From contig NZ_LAPT01000047.1 in NCBI RefSeq assembly GCF_003194385.1, positions 1 to 64,000 on the forward strand: a stretch of 64,000 nt of DNA, written 5' to 3'. The notes beneath the pieces are model-generated. The model did not search any database. It saw only the letters and a list, made by a program, of their open reading frames with translations, and had not been told where the DNA came from. This document shows, one piece after another, positions 21,801 through 28,108 of the stretch. Every line of letters starts with the position of its first letter. Within the stretch, counting starts at the first letter, position 1. This DNA comes from Pokkaliibacter plantistimulans (GTDB taxonomy: Bacteria; Pseudomonadota; Gammaproteobacteria; Pseudomonadales; Balneatricaceae). Made by a program: the position numbers and the translations under genes.

Positions 21801-23340
21801 GCTGGCTATCCGGGTAGTCAATCGTCTGGCACAGCGTTGCGGTGTGCGCCTGCCCATGGCCGTGTTCTTTGCTGACCCCAGTGTGGCCGGTCTGGCCCAT
21901 GCGCTGGAATCGCAGGCCAGCGTGGAGCAGGGCAATGAGCATGAGGGCGCCGAGGAAGCGATTCCCCGCGTTGCCCGTGCGGAACTGTACCCTGCCAGCC
22001 ATGCACAGCGCCGTCTGTATCTGCTGCAACAGATGGACCCCAGCGGCAGTGCCTACAACATGGTATTTGCCTTTAACGTCAGTGCTGAATTGCAGCCCGA
22101 GCTATTGCAACAGGCGCTGCAGGCACTGGCCTGGCGTCATGAGCCGCTGCGTACTGCCTTTGTCGAGCAGGATGATGGGCAGATCATGCAGCGTATCACC
22201 GAGGCCGTGCCGCACGTGCAGCTGGATGATGTCAGTTGTCATTCTGACGCCAGGGCAGAAGCCCTGCGTCTGGCCCGGCAGGAAGCCGCTACAGGCTTTG
22301 ATCTGGCCGAGCCGCCGCTGATTCGGGCACGGGTGATCCGGGTCTCCGCCAGCGAGGCGCTGATGCTGGTGGTGCTGCATCACATCGTCGGTGATGGCTG
22401 GTCATCACGTATTCTGGTCAGGGAGCTGGGCGAACTGTATCGGGCAGCACAAAGCCGCAGTGAGCCGCAGCTGCCGCCTCTACCCATTCACTACAAGGAT
22501 TACGCCGCCTGGCAGGCCAGCAGACAATGGCAACAGGCGGCTGAGTACTGGAGTGAGGCGCTGCGGGGGGCACCGGAGCAGATAGCGCTGCCTGCTGACC
22601 GGCCTGCACCGGCCGTACAGTCCTTCCGTGGTGCCTGTGTGCAAACCCTGCTGCCGCAGGGCGTGGCCTCCGGATTGCGGTTGATGGCCGAGCGCTTACA
22701 GGTCTCCGTGTCAGCGGTGGGCATGGCGCTGTTCGCCTCCGTGCTCTATCGTCTGACGCGGCAGGACGATCTGGTGATCGGTATGGGCGTTGCGGGGCGT
22801 GACCGGCTGGAAACCGAAGGGCTGATTGGCTTCTTCGTCAATGTGCTGCCCATTCGCCTGCAACTGACGGCCGATACCGAGCTGGAGCCGCTGATTGTGG
22901 CGGCACGGCAGCGTATGGTCGAGGCGCTTGACCAGCGTGACTATCCCTTTGATGAACTGGTGCGTGGTTTGGGGCGGCAACGTCAGTCCAACCGTCAGCC
23001 ACTGGTCAATGTGGTGTTTGAGTACCAGCAGTTTGGTGCACTGGCTGCGGACAATGTGGCAGGTTTACCGCTGCTGCCAGCCGGTCAGCCGGGCATGCTT
23101 GAGGAAGATATTCGTCAGATTCTGGCGCAGACCACCGCCAAGCATGATCTGCTGCTGTTCTATGCGGAGGAGCCGCAGGCCGATGGCTGTGATCAGGTGC
23201 GGCTGACGCTGGAATACGACACCGACCTGTTTGATGCGGCGACTGCCGAGCGCTGGTTGAGTTTCTATGTACGTTTTGCGGGGGCTGCTGCGGCCCATGA
23301 AATGACGCAGCGGCAGGATGGGCCTGCCACAAGGCATTGA
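6886..23340 (+). CDS. Giant hybrid NRPS-PKS, four C domains
   Basis: 5484 residues. GTG start overlaps the upstream stop (GTGA), with GAGGAGG just before it. Order: TubC-like docking domain (about 5-62); an unassigned stretch (about 70-215); C (DHLMFDG at 354-360, first His lost); A, code read as DALWMGGTFK, near valine codes; T (S1241); C (HHSVCDG from 1427); A, code DVWHFSLVDK, the classic serine code; T (S2318); KS (C2546, H2679, H2723) with no AT after it; DH (H3004, D3163; the Pro of HxxxGxxxxP and the Gln/His of DxxxQ/H are lost); KR (GGLGG near 3440; S3571, Y3584, N3588); two ACPs (S3732, S3834); C (HHSLADG from 4070); A, code DAFFLGGTFK, Val/Ile-like; T (S4971); and a terminal C (HHIVGDG from 5165) that must work with the A domain of the next protein. 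Substrate codes were read by eye against GrsA, so only serine is firm. Confidence 0.93.
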   Translation: MSETTRHLSRFLSAEVLLQHLRSLDIQLSVSAGKDLRFSAPEGVFTDELKEAVRLHKADLIQLLSDQSSTPAVPFGTDSRAAAAANPTERQHVCLQAQQCDLSQVQLHVSQRDLPAGWAGIDIVGELPNELLSQALQQAGHAGINTCLNIAAMVGAAREDILQRFIQTSLTDSSKVLLIRLSETVQLLLLSSTGASAEHLVNTLSQWLGGNVSTSAPGWECEFAIHPAIEGQWLARRDAPGSQTYTVSFVIPLAALGVADWSLASPAQRQLVEQALGFVIERHQALRSSFVERDGQVLQRVWPVAQLLQQDANRIREVAEIVELAEPVFDLGVPPLIRFGMNSGQPDLLLVVADHLMFDGWSIGILKAELTALLNNQPLPEAGSLQQLSGNARQALTGETGIELQQYWLSAMQTVSTPLFSDPDLLTGQAVAGRRRLLVLPESTLSALRQLTRVGEGGTLAMVWNAMVVAVLSRYKDSDSGVTLGQPFSGRTAREQQGVIGCFVNVLPLRLAHPGEWPFAQLLSEVRRCMSGALNHQQYPLAQLMMALATEQGGQQGQNVFDCVAQVEEAEAMPKEADEQFGAGKFPLMLGLLRYREQGQERATIAAEFDRHRYGEVWVQRLLEQLCCLIEAVAAAPEQKLASLNALPLIQLQQLQQFASLPSRLYPREQGLASLLHQAMERWPHRAALSDESHSLSFAELQQQVECVAALLQQRGVQAGDVVALAMARTPQAIVATLAINWIGAVYLPLDKAMSATAALPLLQQAECRLLLVDESRVAAMTELADQLPLLLVNEPSLTPSAEPVKPVYRHGEDAAYILFTSGSTGEPKGVVVPQRAVARLVMNTDLPGISEADFADGEAMAQAGSLGFDAATLEIWGALLNGGRVHVLDDETLFDPTAFGACLSQHNIRVMWLTASLFNRMADEQPEVFRPLRVLMTGGETLSPEHVRKVMQACPALQLLNGYGPTENTTFTTVWPISPADLQAQDIPIGRPVARSSVYVLDDAQQPVAVGVWGELYSGGDGLALGYNGRDDLTAAAFVDVAGLNPSSPMQTERLYRTGDRVRWDSEGRLHFGGRRDGQVKIRGHRIELSAIEAQLAALDDIGDAVVLPSSDLASDSGGRSLLAVCTLSQPVGEVQLAARCQQWRTRLSRQLPDYMVPERFYLATALPLNRNGKKDRRRVQAALQAGEYQAIQRSAEVDACALPLTEDPALAMVISCFARVFPEDVITAQSDFFQLGGHSLLAMRLAAELESASSIRPRLGDLLDDRTVAAMADRLRPLLHDTRVQQQLIPRATGEDFPLSSGQLRLWLLQRMAPDSAVYSIPATLELQGPLNADALEQALLMVERRQHALRLRPRRSERDADGVRQYLAEAGGLRPQRLALTEDQARARLADESVRPFQLEQEAPVRALLIQLSAERHWLHLNFHHSVCDGWSVAILLRELLACYQAALAGNSPELLELPRHYEDFASWQRQWLRSDEGQACRERWRERLTPLPEPLNLPLDRQRPLQRRFRGAFMDWQCPPALSAALQARAEQAGSTPFSLLAAIMQVLLYRHTQQTDLALGMLVAGRDRAELAEQVGFFVNTLVLRQQLQPQQSFDSHWQQTRDTILQAIADQQLPFEEMVRVAGAGRDQQRNPLFDVLLAWQEGTPTLPALPGLQLELVETHFPFAKFDLAFYFWQSQQHGGLCGQVEFDTDLFDPATIELLLARLTCLAEAVVAAQHPDSLSQLPVIPAAEQALLSRFNATETALPTELTLAQLLQQQVLSTPEQLAVVGEQGQRLSFSEFAARALGVAQQLQRAGVQPGQTVALCISRSVDMLVAIHGILLAGACYSPLDPQHPLQRRADMLEDLSVAGTQTLVLTSQAHQALFADHAVTTLLVEQMGPADWSDVTLPEDARQLAYVLFTSGSTGRPKAAAIEQHSVVNRILWMQSQFPLGAGDVILQKTPITFDVSVWELFWWSWTGATVALLPVDGEKDPQQLALAIEQQQVTVMHFVPSMLASFLTALEDGKIAVERLRSLKYVFASGEALDLSLVERFNRLLHESVGAELHNLYGPTEATVDVTWQPCSPWQGGDSVPIGKPIANTRVLILDSQQQPLPIGVAGEMILAGPQVARGYLNRPELTAERFPADPQVADGRWYRTGDLGRWRRDGSIDYLGRIDHQVKVRGFRIECGEIEAVLEAHPRVERALVVPAQVAGLTELHAYILPASANTSAEAESVLTSAELRQCLRLQVPEYMLPARFFQLAHLPMTSSGKVDRKALTGTPLDQRAPAGVSASQPSDTVAGLEQELLALWQAILPEAHFSKDDGFFDAGGNSLLLLRLYDRLQQRWPDLFTVADLFSHSTVAAQARWLAGEGAQATVASSTPAQRALNEPIAIIGMAVQVADAETPQQLWQLLAEGADKVRPLPAAREQLARELSQALGRTAPQQFRQAAYREELYGFEPRRFRMAPADAALIDPEQRLFLETAQMALEDAGYGGQALRGDAVGVFVGGGSNMLHRLALEQADLHRAEQIFALNVPSNIATRLSFLNDWHGPAALLDTACSSSLVAVHQACTELRNGHCKVALAGAAKLIPLPSDAAEGFTIDSSTARTRAFAEGADGTGMGEGSVVFLLKTLSAAEADGDAIHAVIRGSAVNQDGASSSAAAPNPLAQARVIQAAATAAQLPLHSLSYIEAHGTGTALGDPIEISGLTQAFAASENRTDAEQPKALIGSVKGNFGHLDHAAGGLGLLKAVLCLQYDQAPPQPFFTKPNPAIDFDQAPVQVAAQLQPLPVRGNPRRAGVSSFGLSGINAHIVVEAAPVATAQTTQMALPQGWSIVALSAGSKAALLSYAQALLGWLAEREAGQAGAHLLPNMAMTLCRGRAVMSWRFAVAVSDRQQLMLALMQLLAGDDRAVAEVAARRGATSPALTPAAAWHAEQTDAEAACQGWLSGGELVWPEHLPARRCHLPFVPFSRQQCKPALAKGTPSFHQPWFSGPTATADAQVFTLQLQDPACWPAAEHRLNGKATLVGMALPGLVAEALRKLGQSPEGLTLTGLRWLRPLQAGQGQVSLLLHDDGRLQLGQRNSHGRWLVSAEGHWSVQPVVSERWDVTALRERFSQHQPIPSFSTDHGILQVSERWDCRRAFWADPHSGEGLALLGLASRYEADLQQLALHPALLDVAASLGMAQGNSVLSGCESLQLLCALPAEVLAIGRRHSAEPGALVDISLIDPSSGELCLRMSGLRFAQPGQAEDALPAILLPRWQAVEQTVDLRWPAGTLLITDEHSIEVWPFVRYLPAQVKRCALNSLSRDDVQQAQHVLLALSADRQLAERAGQALQTLLRGVRQSCRVLVLGSGAYRLDDHDPLQVQPDAALAAGVCLAAGKEEALLEVGYLDIAAEEAMIGAAALLNQSDRLADISLWRCGQVYRRDVQAAEVAATSMSARNWPEQGVCVVSGGLGGFALALAPAFSAQGKVKLALLSRRSEAELEPQAQAQLAALRQQGVALQLYRCDVSDYQQLADTLQQIRSQLGAITAVVHTAGAADGGFLAKRSLASFAPVLAAKVDGARHLDDLTRDDPLTAFVLFGSLTAVLGAPGQSAYAAANAWLDSFAAWRRAAGKPALSIDWCALAEQGMAARFNVPLHKGAFITPAQAPILWQRALASGQPQVVVLDPALLTQAQPQSHAQPEPSSVAKTAAVPEADVVQTAVTAVAPGTADISQTLCNIFAEVLGYEQISVDDDFYALGGDSITGMQIVERVSRQTGLQLSLADLLELASVQAIIASLPAASKASEPLSLSMQPATLAAQPERLAQAESSPTDLTTSLSAIFAEVLGYEQVSVDDDFYALGGDSITGMQIVEKIGQRTGQQLSLADLLELATVGALVQKLAGDTAGTDSQPPVGSADTDDSEQTAAADLSEGERFAGRYPLSWDQLAVLHAEQAGEMGTAFNLPHVISLSDEVDLDRLQRAIVQLTARQPLLRTCLVSAQAEVQWDDGHGGAGRGQPQADVVAAELPHASPSALQSEWLQQVLPLSAAMPQLTVERVADEQALQQRIKALLQPFDLLQGVPVRWKVLEDGQQRVLFFDIHHSLADGSSIEMLLAELGALYQGQSLPAPRGYLHDYALQCQRELEQGEDRLQQSRDYWLGQYQGPLPLLDLPADRRRPPQHSYHGGMSGFNLPPALVREARTFAAQQRVTMFSLVLSAWALLLQRLAGVQELVMAVPVDSRDVNGFIGVPGMMVSLLPLRLQVAAQSRVSELLAHVHQQHRQAMRYRAYSLGQLLEELAPPAAPERTMLSEVSLSYMNFASAGQLSVQAQDGQAPAFEIRGLERRHCKNDLSIFVRDQAEGISIVLDYYADLFDEERMQRLGEQFCEVLRQMVGNGDTPLSDVPLLPAAERQRLADFERGEQPPLPLGQGLFKLFAQAVAQHGAQAAVSDEHLSLNYTELQQQVLLLAATLQGEGVQPGDWVALHCQRGVPAIVAVLAIVALGAAYVPLDPAFPAARNRLILQDSGCRLALVDQQGADALADQPVTLLCMTSAGKEELGLVTGQLLRIESGTARALLPATELRLPQPDDVDNLPVYLMYTSGSTGVPKGVVITQQAVVRLLHGGEALQPRAGERVGQAGPLAFDASTFEIWNTLLRGAHLCIIDYPLLLDPGTLGQALQRWQIERMFMTVSLFNRQVDHDPASFRTLRTLLVGGEALSLPHIRRLLLACPQVQCWNGYGPTECTTFATLYPITRQQLAGQEGGVPIGRPLAHTQAVILDGLGQRAAIGVWGELYLGGLGLAREYWQQPERTAERFVSDPEQPSQRLYRTGDRARWRSDGQIEFGGRNDSQIKLRGLRIELEEIEQVLADAPGVASVAVLCHEQSLLAFITPSEQAQPLQAASLRAWLGQRLPAFMLPSRWWQLSALPLTANGKTDSRTLLSWLEQPERLTELPLGSQRAGADDQSEMHLSDAERLVAEVFSEVFAQPVDDPATSFIDLGGHSLLAIRVVNRLAQRCGVRLPMAVFFADPSVAGLAHALESQASVEQGNEHEGAEEAIPRVARAELYPASHAQRRLYLLQQMDPSGSAYNMVFAFNVSAELQPELLQQALQALAWRHEPLRTAFVEQDDGQIMQRITEAVPHVQLDDVSCHSDARAEALRLARQEAATGFDLAEPPLIRARVIRVSASEALMLVVLHHIVGDGWSSRILVRELGELYRAAQSRSEPQLPPLPIHYKDYAAWQASRQWQQAAEYWSEALRGAPEQIALPADRPAPAVQSFRGACVQTLLPQGVASGLRLMAERLQVSVSAVGMALFASVLYRLTRQDDLVIGMGVAGRDRLETEGLIGFFVNVLPIRLQLTADTELEPLIVAARQRMVEALDQRDYPFDELVRGLGRQRQSNRQPLVNVVFEYQQFGALAADNVAGLPLLPAGQPGMLEEDIRQILAQTTAKHDLLLFYAEEPQADGCDQVRLTLEYDTDLFDAATAERWLSFYVRFAGAAAAHEMTQRQDGPATRH
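18000..18500 (+). repeat. Tandem duplicated ACP domains
   Basis: Two acyl carrier domains, with carrier serines 102 residues apart (codons at 18079 and 18385), share almost all residues from FAEVLGYEQ through LSLADLLELA. Synonymous differences are scattered, so this is an in-gene duplication kept under protein-level constraint and not an assembly artefact of identical sequence. Tandem ACPs in PKS modules usually raise flux through the module. Confidence 0.88.
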
Positions 23341-23418
23341 TACGACAGGTAAGTAAGTCACTCCGGGCGCGGTGGGAAGCAATCCACCGGTCCGGTACGA
23401 AGGCCAAAAGGATTACCG
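23341..23418. other. Short intergenic gap with nested inverted repeat
   Basis: A 78-base gap between the second and third synthetase genes. It holds a nested inverted repeat: CCGG (23363) and GGTGG (23371) pair with CCACC (23384) and CCGG (23392). There is no T tract, so it is not an obvious terminator. AAAGGA at 23407-23412 serves the next gene. Confidence 0.4.
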
Positions 23419-26400
23419 ATGAAGATTGCTGATTTTCTGTTTGACGACCCCATAGCGCCTGCGCCGTTAACACCTGCGAGCTCGTCTCTGGAGTGGGCGG
23501 CGTCGTCGATCATCGACCGCTTCAGTACTATGGTGAAGCGCCATCCTGACCGTACTGCTGTCACCGATAGCAGTGCTCAGGTGAGTTATGCCGAGCTGGA
23601 TCGTGAAGTCAGCCGTATTGCTGACTTTATCCTGCATCTGCCGCTGGCACCGGAAACCCCCGTTGGGGTAATGACCGGTCGCAGCTGGCGGTTCGTTGCC
23701 GCCGTACTGGGTATTCTGCGTGCCGGTTGTGCCTGGGTGCCGCTGGACCCGGGCGTACCCTTGCTGCGCCGTCAGCGTCAGATCGAGCAGGCAGAGATAC
23801 CACTGGTTATTGCCGACAGTGCGCAGATAGCCGATCTGCATCAGCTGCAGTGGCGCTGTGTCAGCCTGCAGCACGTACTCTGTGTCGATAGCGAGGACAT
23901 TGATGGCCTCAGCGAGGTACACGGGTCGCTGATGTCGACCGAACTTTGGGATCATCTGGCCGGTGACAGGGCTGACGATGTCGAGGCCGGAGGCTGGAAG
24001 AGTGCCTTTACCGGTCGCCCCATCAGTGAAGAGGCGATGGCGGCGTTTGGCCGTAATGCACATGACAAGGTGGCGACACTGCTGCAGCGGATGGGCATTG
24101 TCGCGGGTGAAGCGCGCATTCTGGAGATTGGCTGCGCCTCCGGTTTTACCATGCGCCATGTGGCTCCGCTGGCCGGTCAGTATGTGGCCAGTGACCTTTC
24201 ACGACGCAATGTCGAACGGGTTGAAACAGTGGCCAAACAGCTGGGGCTGACCCAGGTGACGGGTAAGCAACTGGCTGCCCATGATATCGACATCTTTGCT
24301 GCGGGCTCCTTCGATATCGTCATCCTCAACAGCGTGGTAGAGAACTTCCCGGGCTTTGGCTATCTGCGCCAGGTGCTCAGCAAGGTGCAGGGGCTGCTGG
24401 CGCAGGGCGGGGCGATCTATCTCGGCAACCTGTGGAATCTGCAGCGGCGTGAGCAGTATCTGGCTGACCTGGCCCAGTTTGCCCGTGAGCATGTGGGTTC
24501 CGGTATGCAGACCCGACTTGATTTTATCGAGGATCTGTTTGTCCCCGCTGAGTTTGTTCAGGACTGGGCACAGGAACGCGGCCTGTGCTGCGAAGTCAGT
24601 GCCATTGATGCTCCCGGTTTTGACCCCGCACCCTATACCTTTGATGCGCTGCTGCTGCCTAATCATGGCCGGCAGGTCGTGAAGGAAAAAGCCAGCGTTC
24701 TGCATCGCTACCGCCATGACCGCCGCGCGCTGATCAGCACTACTGCCCCCGAACAGGGCTGGCCGGCGGTGAATGGTGAACATCTGGCCTATGTGCTGTT
24801 TACCAGCGGCACCACCGGTCAGCCCAAGGGCGTCATGATCAATCAGGGCTCCGTGGTCAGTCTGGCTCACGCGGTCAATACCACCCAGCTGAACTCTCCC
24901 TGGGACAGCGCCGATGCGCAGCCTGCCCGACAGGTGTCCTGCTGCGCACCGCTGGTGTTCGATGCCTCGGTGGTACAGATATTCTCCACGCTGCTTGGCG
25001 GCCACACCCTGCATCTGCCCGATGAAGAGAGTCGGCGTGAGCCTGAAGCCCTGCACCGCTTTATCGTCCAGCGCCAGCTGGACCTGATTGATGCCACACC
25101 GAGTATGTTTGGCCTGCTGCTGGATTACTGGGAGGCCACCGATAGCGGCCTGAGCCGTCGCCTGCACACCACAGGTCAGGGCATGGCACGGACCTTTATT
25201 CTCGGCGGCGAAGTGTTCGGCGCTGAGCTGGCCCGACGTTTCTATGGCTTTGAACATCATGCCGATGATCGTCTGATCAACGCCTATGGCCCGACCGAAT
25301 GCTGTGTCTCGGCCTGTCAGCACATCATGACCGCACGCAACTGGCAGGAGACCCTGCCACCTCCCATCGGCGCCGCCATTCCGGGGGTCAGCATCCGCCT
25401 TTGTGATGACAGTGGGCGGGCGGTCCCGGTGGGCGTGGTGGGCGAAATCCAGATCGGAGGAGCCGGTGTCGGGCGTGGTTATCTGCATGATGATCAGCTC
25501 ACGGCTGACCGCTTCCTGCGTGATGAGCTGGGTCAACACTGGTATCGCACCGGTGATCTGGGCCGCTGGCTGGGTAACGGCTTGCTGCATTACGTTGGTC
25601 GTGAGGACGGACAGGTCAAGGTACGCGGCAATCGCATTGAGCTGAGCGATATTGAAGCGGCGCTGCACAGCTATCCTTATGTGCGCCGGGCGGCGGTGGT
25701 AGCCAGAGCGCCGGAGTCACGCAACGGTCAGCAGGACAGCAGCGCCGACAGGACGCTGGTGGCCTATATCATTCCCCATGAAGGTTTTGATGCTGCAGCC
25801 TGCCGGACGTACCTCGACGGCTGCCTGCCCACCTACATGCTGCCTTCATGGCTGCTGACGGTGCAGGAGCTGCCGCTGACAGGGAACGACAAACTGGATC
25901 TGAGCAAACTGCCTTCTCCCTTTGACAGCGATATTCGTCAGGCGCAGGTGCAGCAGCCATTGACCACCGCGACCGAGAAGACGGTAGCAGTACTGATGGG
26001 CAAAGTACTGGAGCAGGTGATTGATGATGCGCAGGCCGACTTTTTCGCACTCGGTGGCCACAGTGTGCTGGCGGTGCGTTTTCTCGGCGCTCTCAAGCGT
26101 GAGTTTGATATTAAGTTGCCATTGGCTGACCTGTTTGTCTGTTCCAGTGTCGCGGCATTGGCACAGCGTATCGAACAGCGCCATCAGCAGGCCCATCGCC
26201 GTTCACCGCTGGTGGCAGTGAATGTGGAAGGCTCGCAGGTACCGCTGGTGTGTTTCCACCCGGTGGGCGGCAACGTGCTGTGCTATCAGGCATTAGCTGA
26301 AGAGCTCGGGCCTGATCAGCCGGTTTACATGGTGGAAGCGCAGGGGCTGGAAGAAGGGTTGCCGCCGTTGCCTAGCGTTGAAGATATGGTGGCCGCCTAT

Positions 26401-27033
26401 CTGCCTGCTATTCGTGAGGCGCTGCCGCAAGGCCCCATCCGTCTGGCGGGCTGGAGCTTTGGTGGCTTGCTGGCAGTGGAAGCGGCCTATCGGCTGCGGC
26501 GTATGGGCGTGGATGTGCGCGAGCTGATGCTGTTCGACGCCATTGCCGTGCCGGACGGGGTCAGAACCCTGCTGCGCAAGGATGAGGCGGACTATCTGGC
26601 CGATCTGTTTGAGGAGCTGGGGCTGGTCGATGCGGAAACCCTGCGGCCACTGACACCGGAGCAGCGTCTTGACCTGCTGGTTGAGCGTGGCAAGGGCTCC
26701 AATATGCTGCCGGACAATGCCGATCGTGAATCCATGCGACGGCTGCTGGCGGTGTTCCAGAACAATGCGCTGGCGGCGGTACGTTATAAAGCACCGGCAC
26801 TGGATGAGCTGGACATTCTGCTGGTCAAGCCGAAAGAGCTGACACGCATGTCGCCCCATCTGCCCGGTGATGACTACAACGGCTGGCGGCAGGTGACGCA
26901 GGGGCAGGTGCATCTGTGCTGGATGGAAGGCACCCACGGGCAGATGCTGGTGCGGCCCTTTATCAGCCAGCTGGCCGGACACGTGCGTGACTATTGCCAG
27001 ATTCAGTATCGCAAGCGTGCCGCGGTGGCGTGA
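23419..27033 (+). CDS. Terminal NRPS module A(MT)-T-TE
   Basis: 1204 residues; completes the C domain that ends the previous protein and releases the product. The adenylation domain starts near residue 30, but after core A2 (LRAGCAWVPLDP) it is interrupted by a SAM-dependent methyltransferase of about 240 residues (motif I ILEIGCASG from about 234) and resumes at core A3 (LFTSGTTGQPKG). A2-A3 interruptions are known, for example in kutzneride KtzH, where the inserted domain O-methylates the amino-acid side chain. My reading of the code is DAVDIGAVSK; it has weak likeness to codes for basic residues and is not assigned. The T domain has GGHS (S882). The type I thioesterase has GWSFGG (S1013), D1040 and H1173, a full triad, for hydrolysis or cyclisation. 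ATG with AAAGGA seven bases upstream. Confidence 0.92.
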   Translation: MKIADFLFDDPIAPAPLTPASSSLEWAASSIIDRFSTMVKRHPDRTAVTDSSAQVSYAELDREVSRIADFILHLPLAPETPVGVMTGRSWRFVAAVLGILRAGCAWVPLDPGVPLLRRQRQIEQAEIPLVIADSAQIADLHQLQWRCVSLQHVLCVDSEDIDGLSEVHGSLMSTELWDHLAGDRADDVEAGGWKSAFTGRPISEEAMAAFGRNAHDKVATLLQRMGIVAGEARILEIGCASGFTMRHVAPLAGQYVASDLSRRNVERVETVAKQLGLTQVTGKQLAAHDIDIFAAGSFDIVILNSVVENFPGFGYLRQVLSKVQGLLAQGGAIYLGNLWNLQRREQYLADLAQFAREHVGSGMQTRLDFIEDLFVPAEFVQDWAQERGLCCEVSAIDAPGFDPAPYTFDALLLPNHGRQVVKEKASVLHRYRHDRRALISTTAPEQGWPAVNGEHLAYVLFTSGTTGQPKGVMINQGSVVSLAHAVNTTQLNSPWDSADAQPARQVSCCAPLVFDASVVQIFSTLLGGHTLHLPDEESRREPEALHRFIVQRQLDLIDATPSMFGLLLDYWEATDSGLSRRLHTTGQGMARTFILGGEVFGAELARRFYGFEHHADDRLINAYGPTECCVSACQHIMTARNWQETLPPPIGAAIPGVSIRLCDDSGRAVPVGVVGEIQIGGAGVGRGYLHDDQLTADRFLRDELGQHWYRTGDLGRWLGNGLLHYVGREDGQVKVRGNRIELSDIEAALHSYPYVRRAAVVARAPESRNGQQDSSADRTLVAYIIPHEGFDAAACRTYLDGCLPTYMLPSWLLTVQELPLTGNDKLDLSKLPSPFDSDIRQAQVQQPLTTATEKTVAVLMGKVLEQVIDDAQADFFALGGHSVLAVRFLGALKREFDIKLPLADLFVCSSVAALAQRIEQRHQQAHRRSPLVAVNVEGSQVPLVCFHPVGGNVLCYQALAEELGPDQPVYMVEAQGLEEGLPPLPSVEDMVAAYLPAIREALPQGPIRLAGWSFGGLLAVEAAYRLRRMGVDVRELMLFDAIAVPDGVRTLLRKDEADYLADLFEELGLVDAETLRPLTPEQRLDLLVERGKGSNMLPDNADRESMRRLLAVFQNNALAAVRYKAPALDELDILLVKPKELTRMSPHLPGDDYNGWRQVTQGQVHLCWMEGTHGQMLVRPFISQLAGHVRDYCQIQYRKRAAVA

Positions 27034-27235
27034 AGGTCAGCTTGCTGAGCCTGTTCACCGGGAATGTTCCAGCAGCGTGAGCCGCTGCTGGAGCGTGCTC
27101 ACGCTCTGCTGCACCTCGGTGATACGGCGTTGCAAAAGCCTCCGGACGCTATGCTTTCTTACCGGTGGATTGTCTTCCCGCCTGTTTACCCATTCGTCAT
27201 AGGCATTACCGCACAGTGACAATACGGAGTTTATT
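27034..27235. other. Intergenic region with two hairpins
   Basis: About 200 bases between the last synthetase and the phosphopantetheinyl transferase gene. CCAGCAGCG (27069-27077) pairs with CGCTGCTGG (27083-27091) over a five-base loop, and AGCGTG (27092) with CACGCT (27100). No T run follows. They may form an attenuator or partial terminator that lets the accessory genes be expressed differently from the synthetases. A minus-strand reading frame crosses here but has no good start. Confidence 0.45.
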
Positions 27236-28108
27236 TTGACAACGGATTTGACTGTTTCAGCCCCCACACCCTTCGCTGACACTGCCCGGACTTTCACCCT
27301 GCTGCCGGGCACTGTCTGGCTGCTACTGGTGGATGTGGGCGAGGATGCTCAGCTGGACGCCGTGACTGACTGGCTGAAGGTATTGAGCGAGAGCGAATGT
27401 CAGCAGGTAGCACGCCTGAAACGCCCTGCGGACCGGCGCGCCAAGGCGGCTGCTCATGCGCTGAAGCGGCTGGCACTGGCTGCCATCCGGCAGTGCACAC
27501 CTGAAGACCTGTATTTTTCAGCGTTACCCTCAGGTAAGCCCTGGCTGGTCGATGGACCGGCATTCAATCTCAGCCATACCCAGGGGCAGGTCGCACTGGC
27601 CATTGCCGCCGCAGGCATGGAGGTCGGTGTCGATATTGAGCACAGGCTGCGTCCCCGTGTGGATCGTGAGCTGGCCGTGACCGCCTTCGGCGAGCAGGTG
27701 GCGGCTACGCTGCCTGATGAGCTCAGTGAACACTTTGCCGAAGCATTCTTTCATCAGTGGACCTGCCGTGAGGCGGTGGCCAAGGCGGACGGGCAGGGGC
27801 TGGGCATCGGGCTTGAGCGCATCCAGCTGCATAGCGAAGGTCAGGCGCTTAGTGCTCAGGTCGATCAGCAGCAATGGCGGCTGTACTGTCAGGATGTGAG
27901 CCCCTGCCATCGTCTGGCGCTGGCCATCGCAGGCGTTGAAGAACGCGACGTGAACGTGGTGACCCTCAGTGCCCGGCAACTCAGTAACTGGTGTGATGAT
28001 CTGCACTGGCTGTCCGGCGCCAATTTACATTCCTGCCAAAGCCGTTTAAAAACAATCCATTCTTCAGCCAACTCATTCTTTTGCCAAGGACGTCTGCCAG
28101 CCTTATGA
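27236..28108 (+). CDS. Sfp-type 4'-phosphopantetheinyl transferase
   Basis: 290 residues. Transfers phosphopantetheine from CoA to the conserved Ser of the T and ACP domains of the three synthetases, converting them to the holo form. Family signatures visible: FNLSHTQG, VGVDIEH (Mg-binding Asp) and WTCREAVAKADGQGL, in which Arg replaces the usual Lys of the WxxKEA motif. The start is TTG with GGAG six bases upstream. The stop TGA is shared with the ATGA start of the exporter gene, so the two are translationally coupled. The long C-terminal tail beyond the conserved core is not explained. Confidence 0.9.
   Translation: MTTDLTVSAPTPFADTARTFTLLPGTVWLLLVDVGEDAQLDAVTDWLKVLSESECQQVARLKRPADRRAKAAAHALKRLALAAIRQCTPEDLYFSALPSGKPWLVDGPAFNLSHTQGQVALAIAAAGMEVGVDIEHRLRPRVDRELAVTAFGEQVAATLPDELSEHFAEAFFHQWTCREAVAKADGQGLGIGLERIQLHSEGQALSAQVDQQQWRLYCQDVSPCHRLALAIAGVEERDVNVVTLSARQLSNWCDDLHWLSGANLHSCQSRLKTIHSSANSFFCQGRLPAL

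Noticed and set aside
24199..25668. 489-codon minus-strand frame inside the third synthetase
   Set aside because: Shadow of the A-domain coding sequence, with low-complexity Gln/His/Arg composition.
27055..27312. 85-codon minus-strand frame ending in a coiled-coil-like tail
   Set aside because: Overlaps the start of the PPTase gene and lacks a convincing start; the apparent coiled coil comes from the hairpin repeats.
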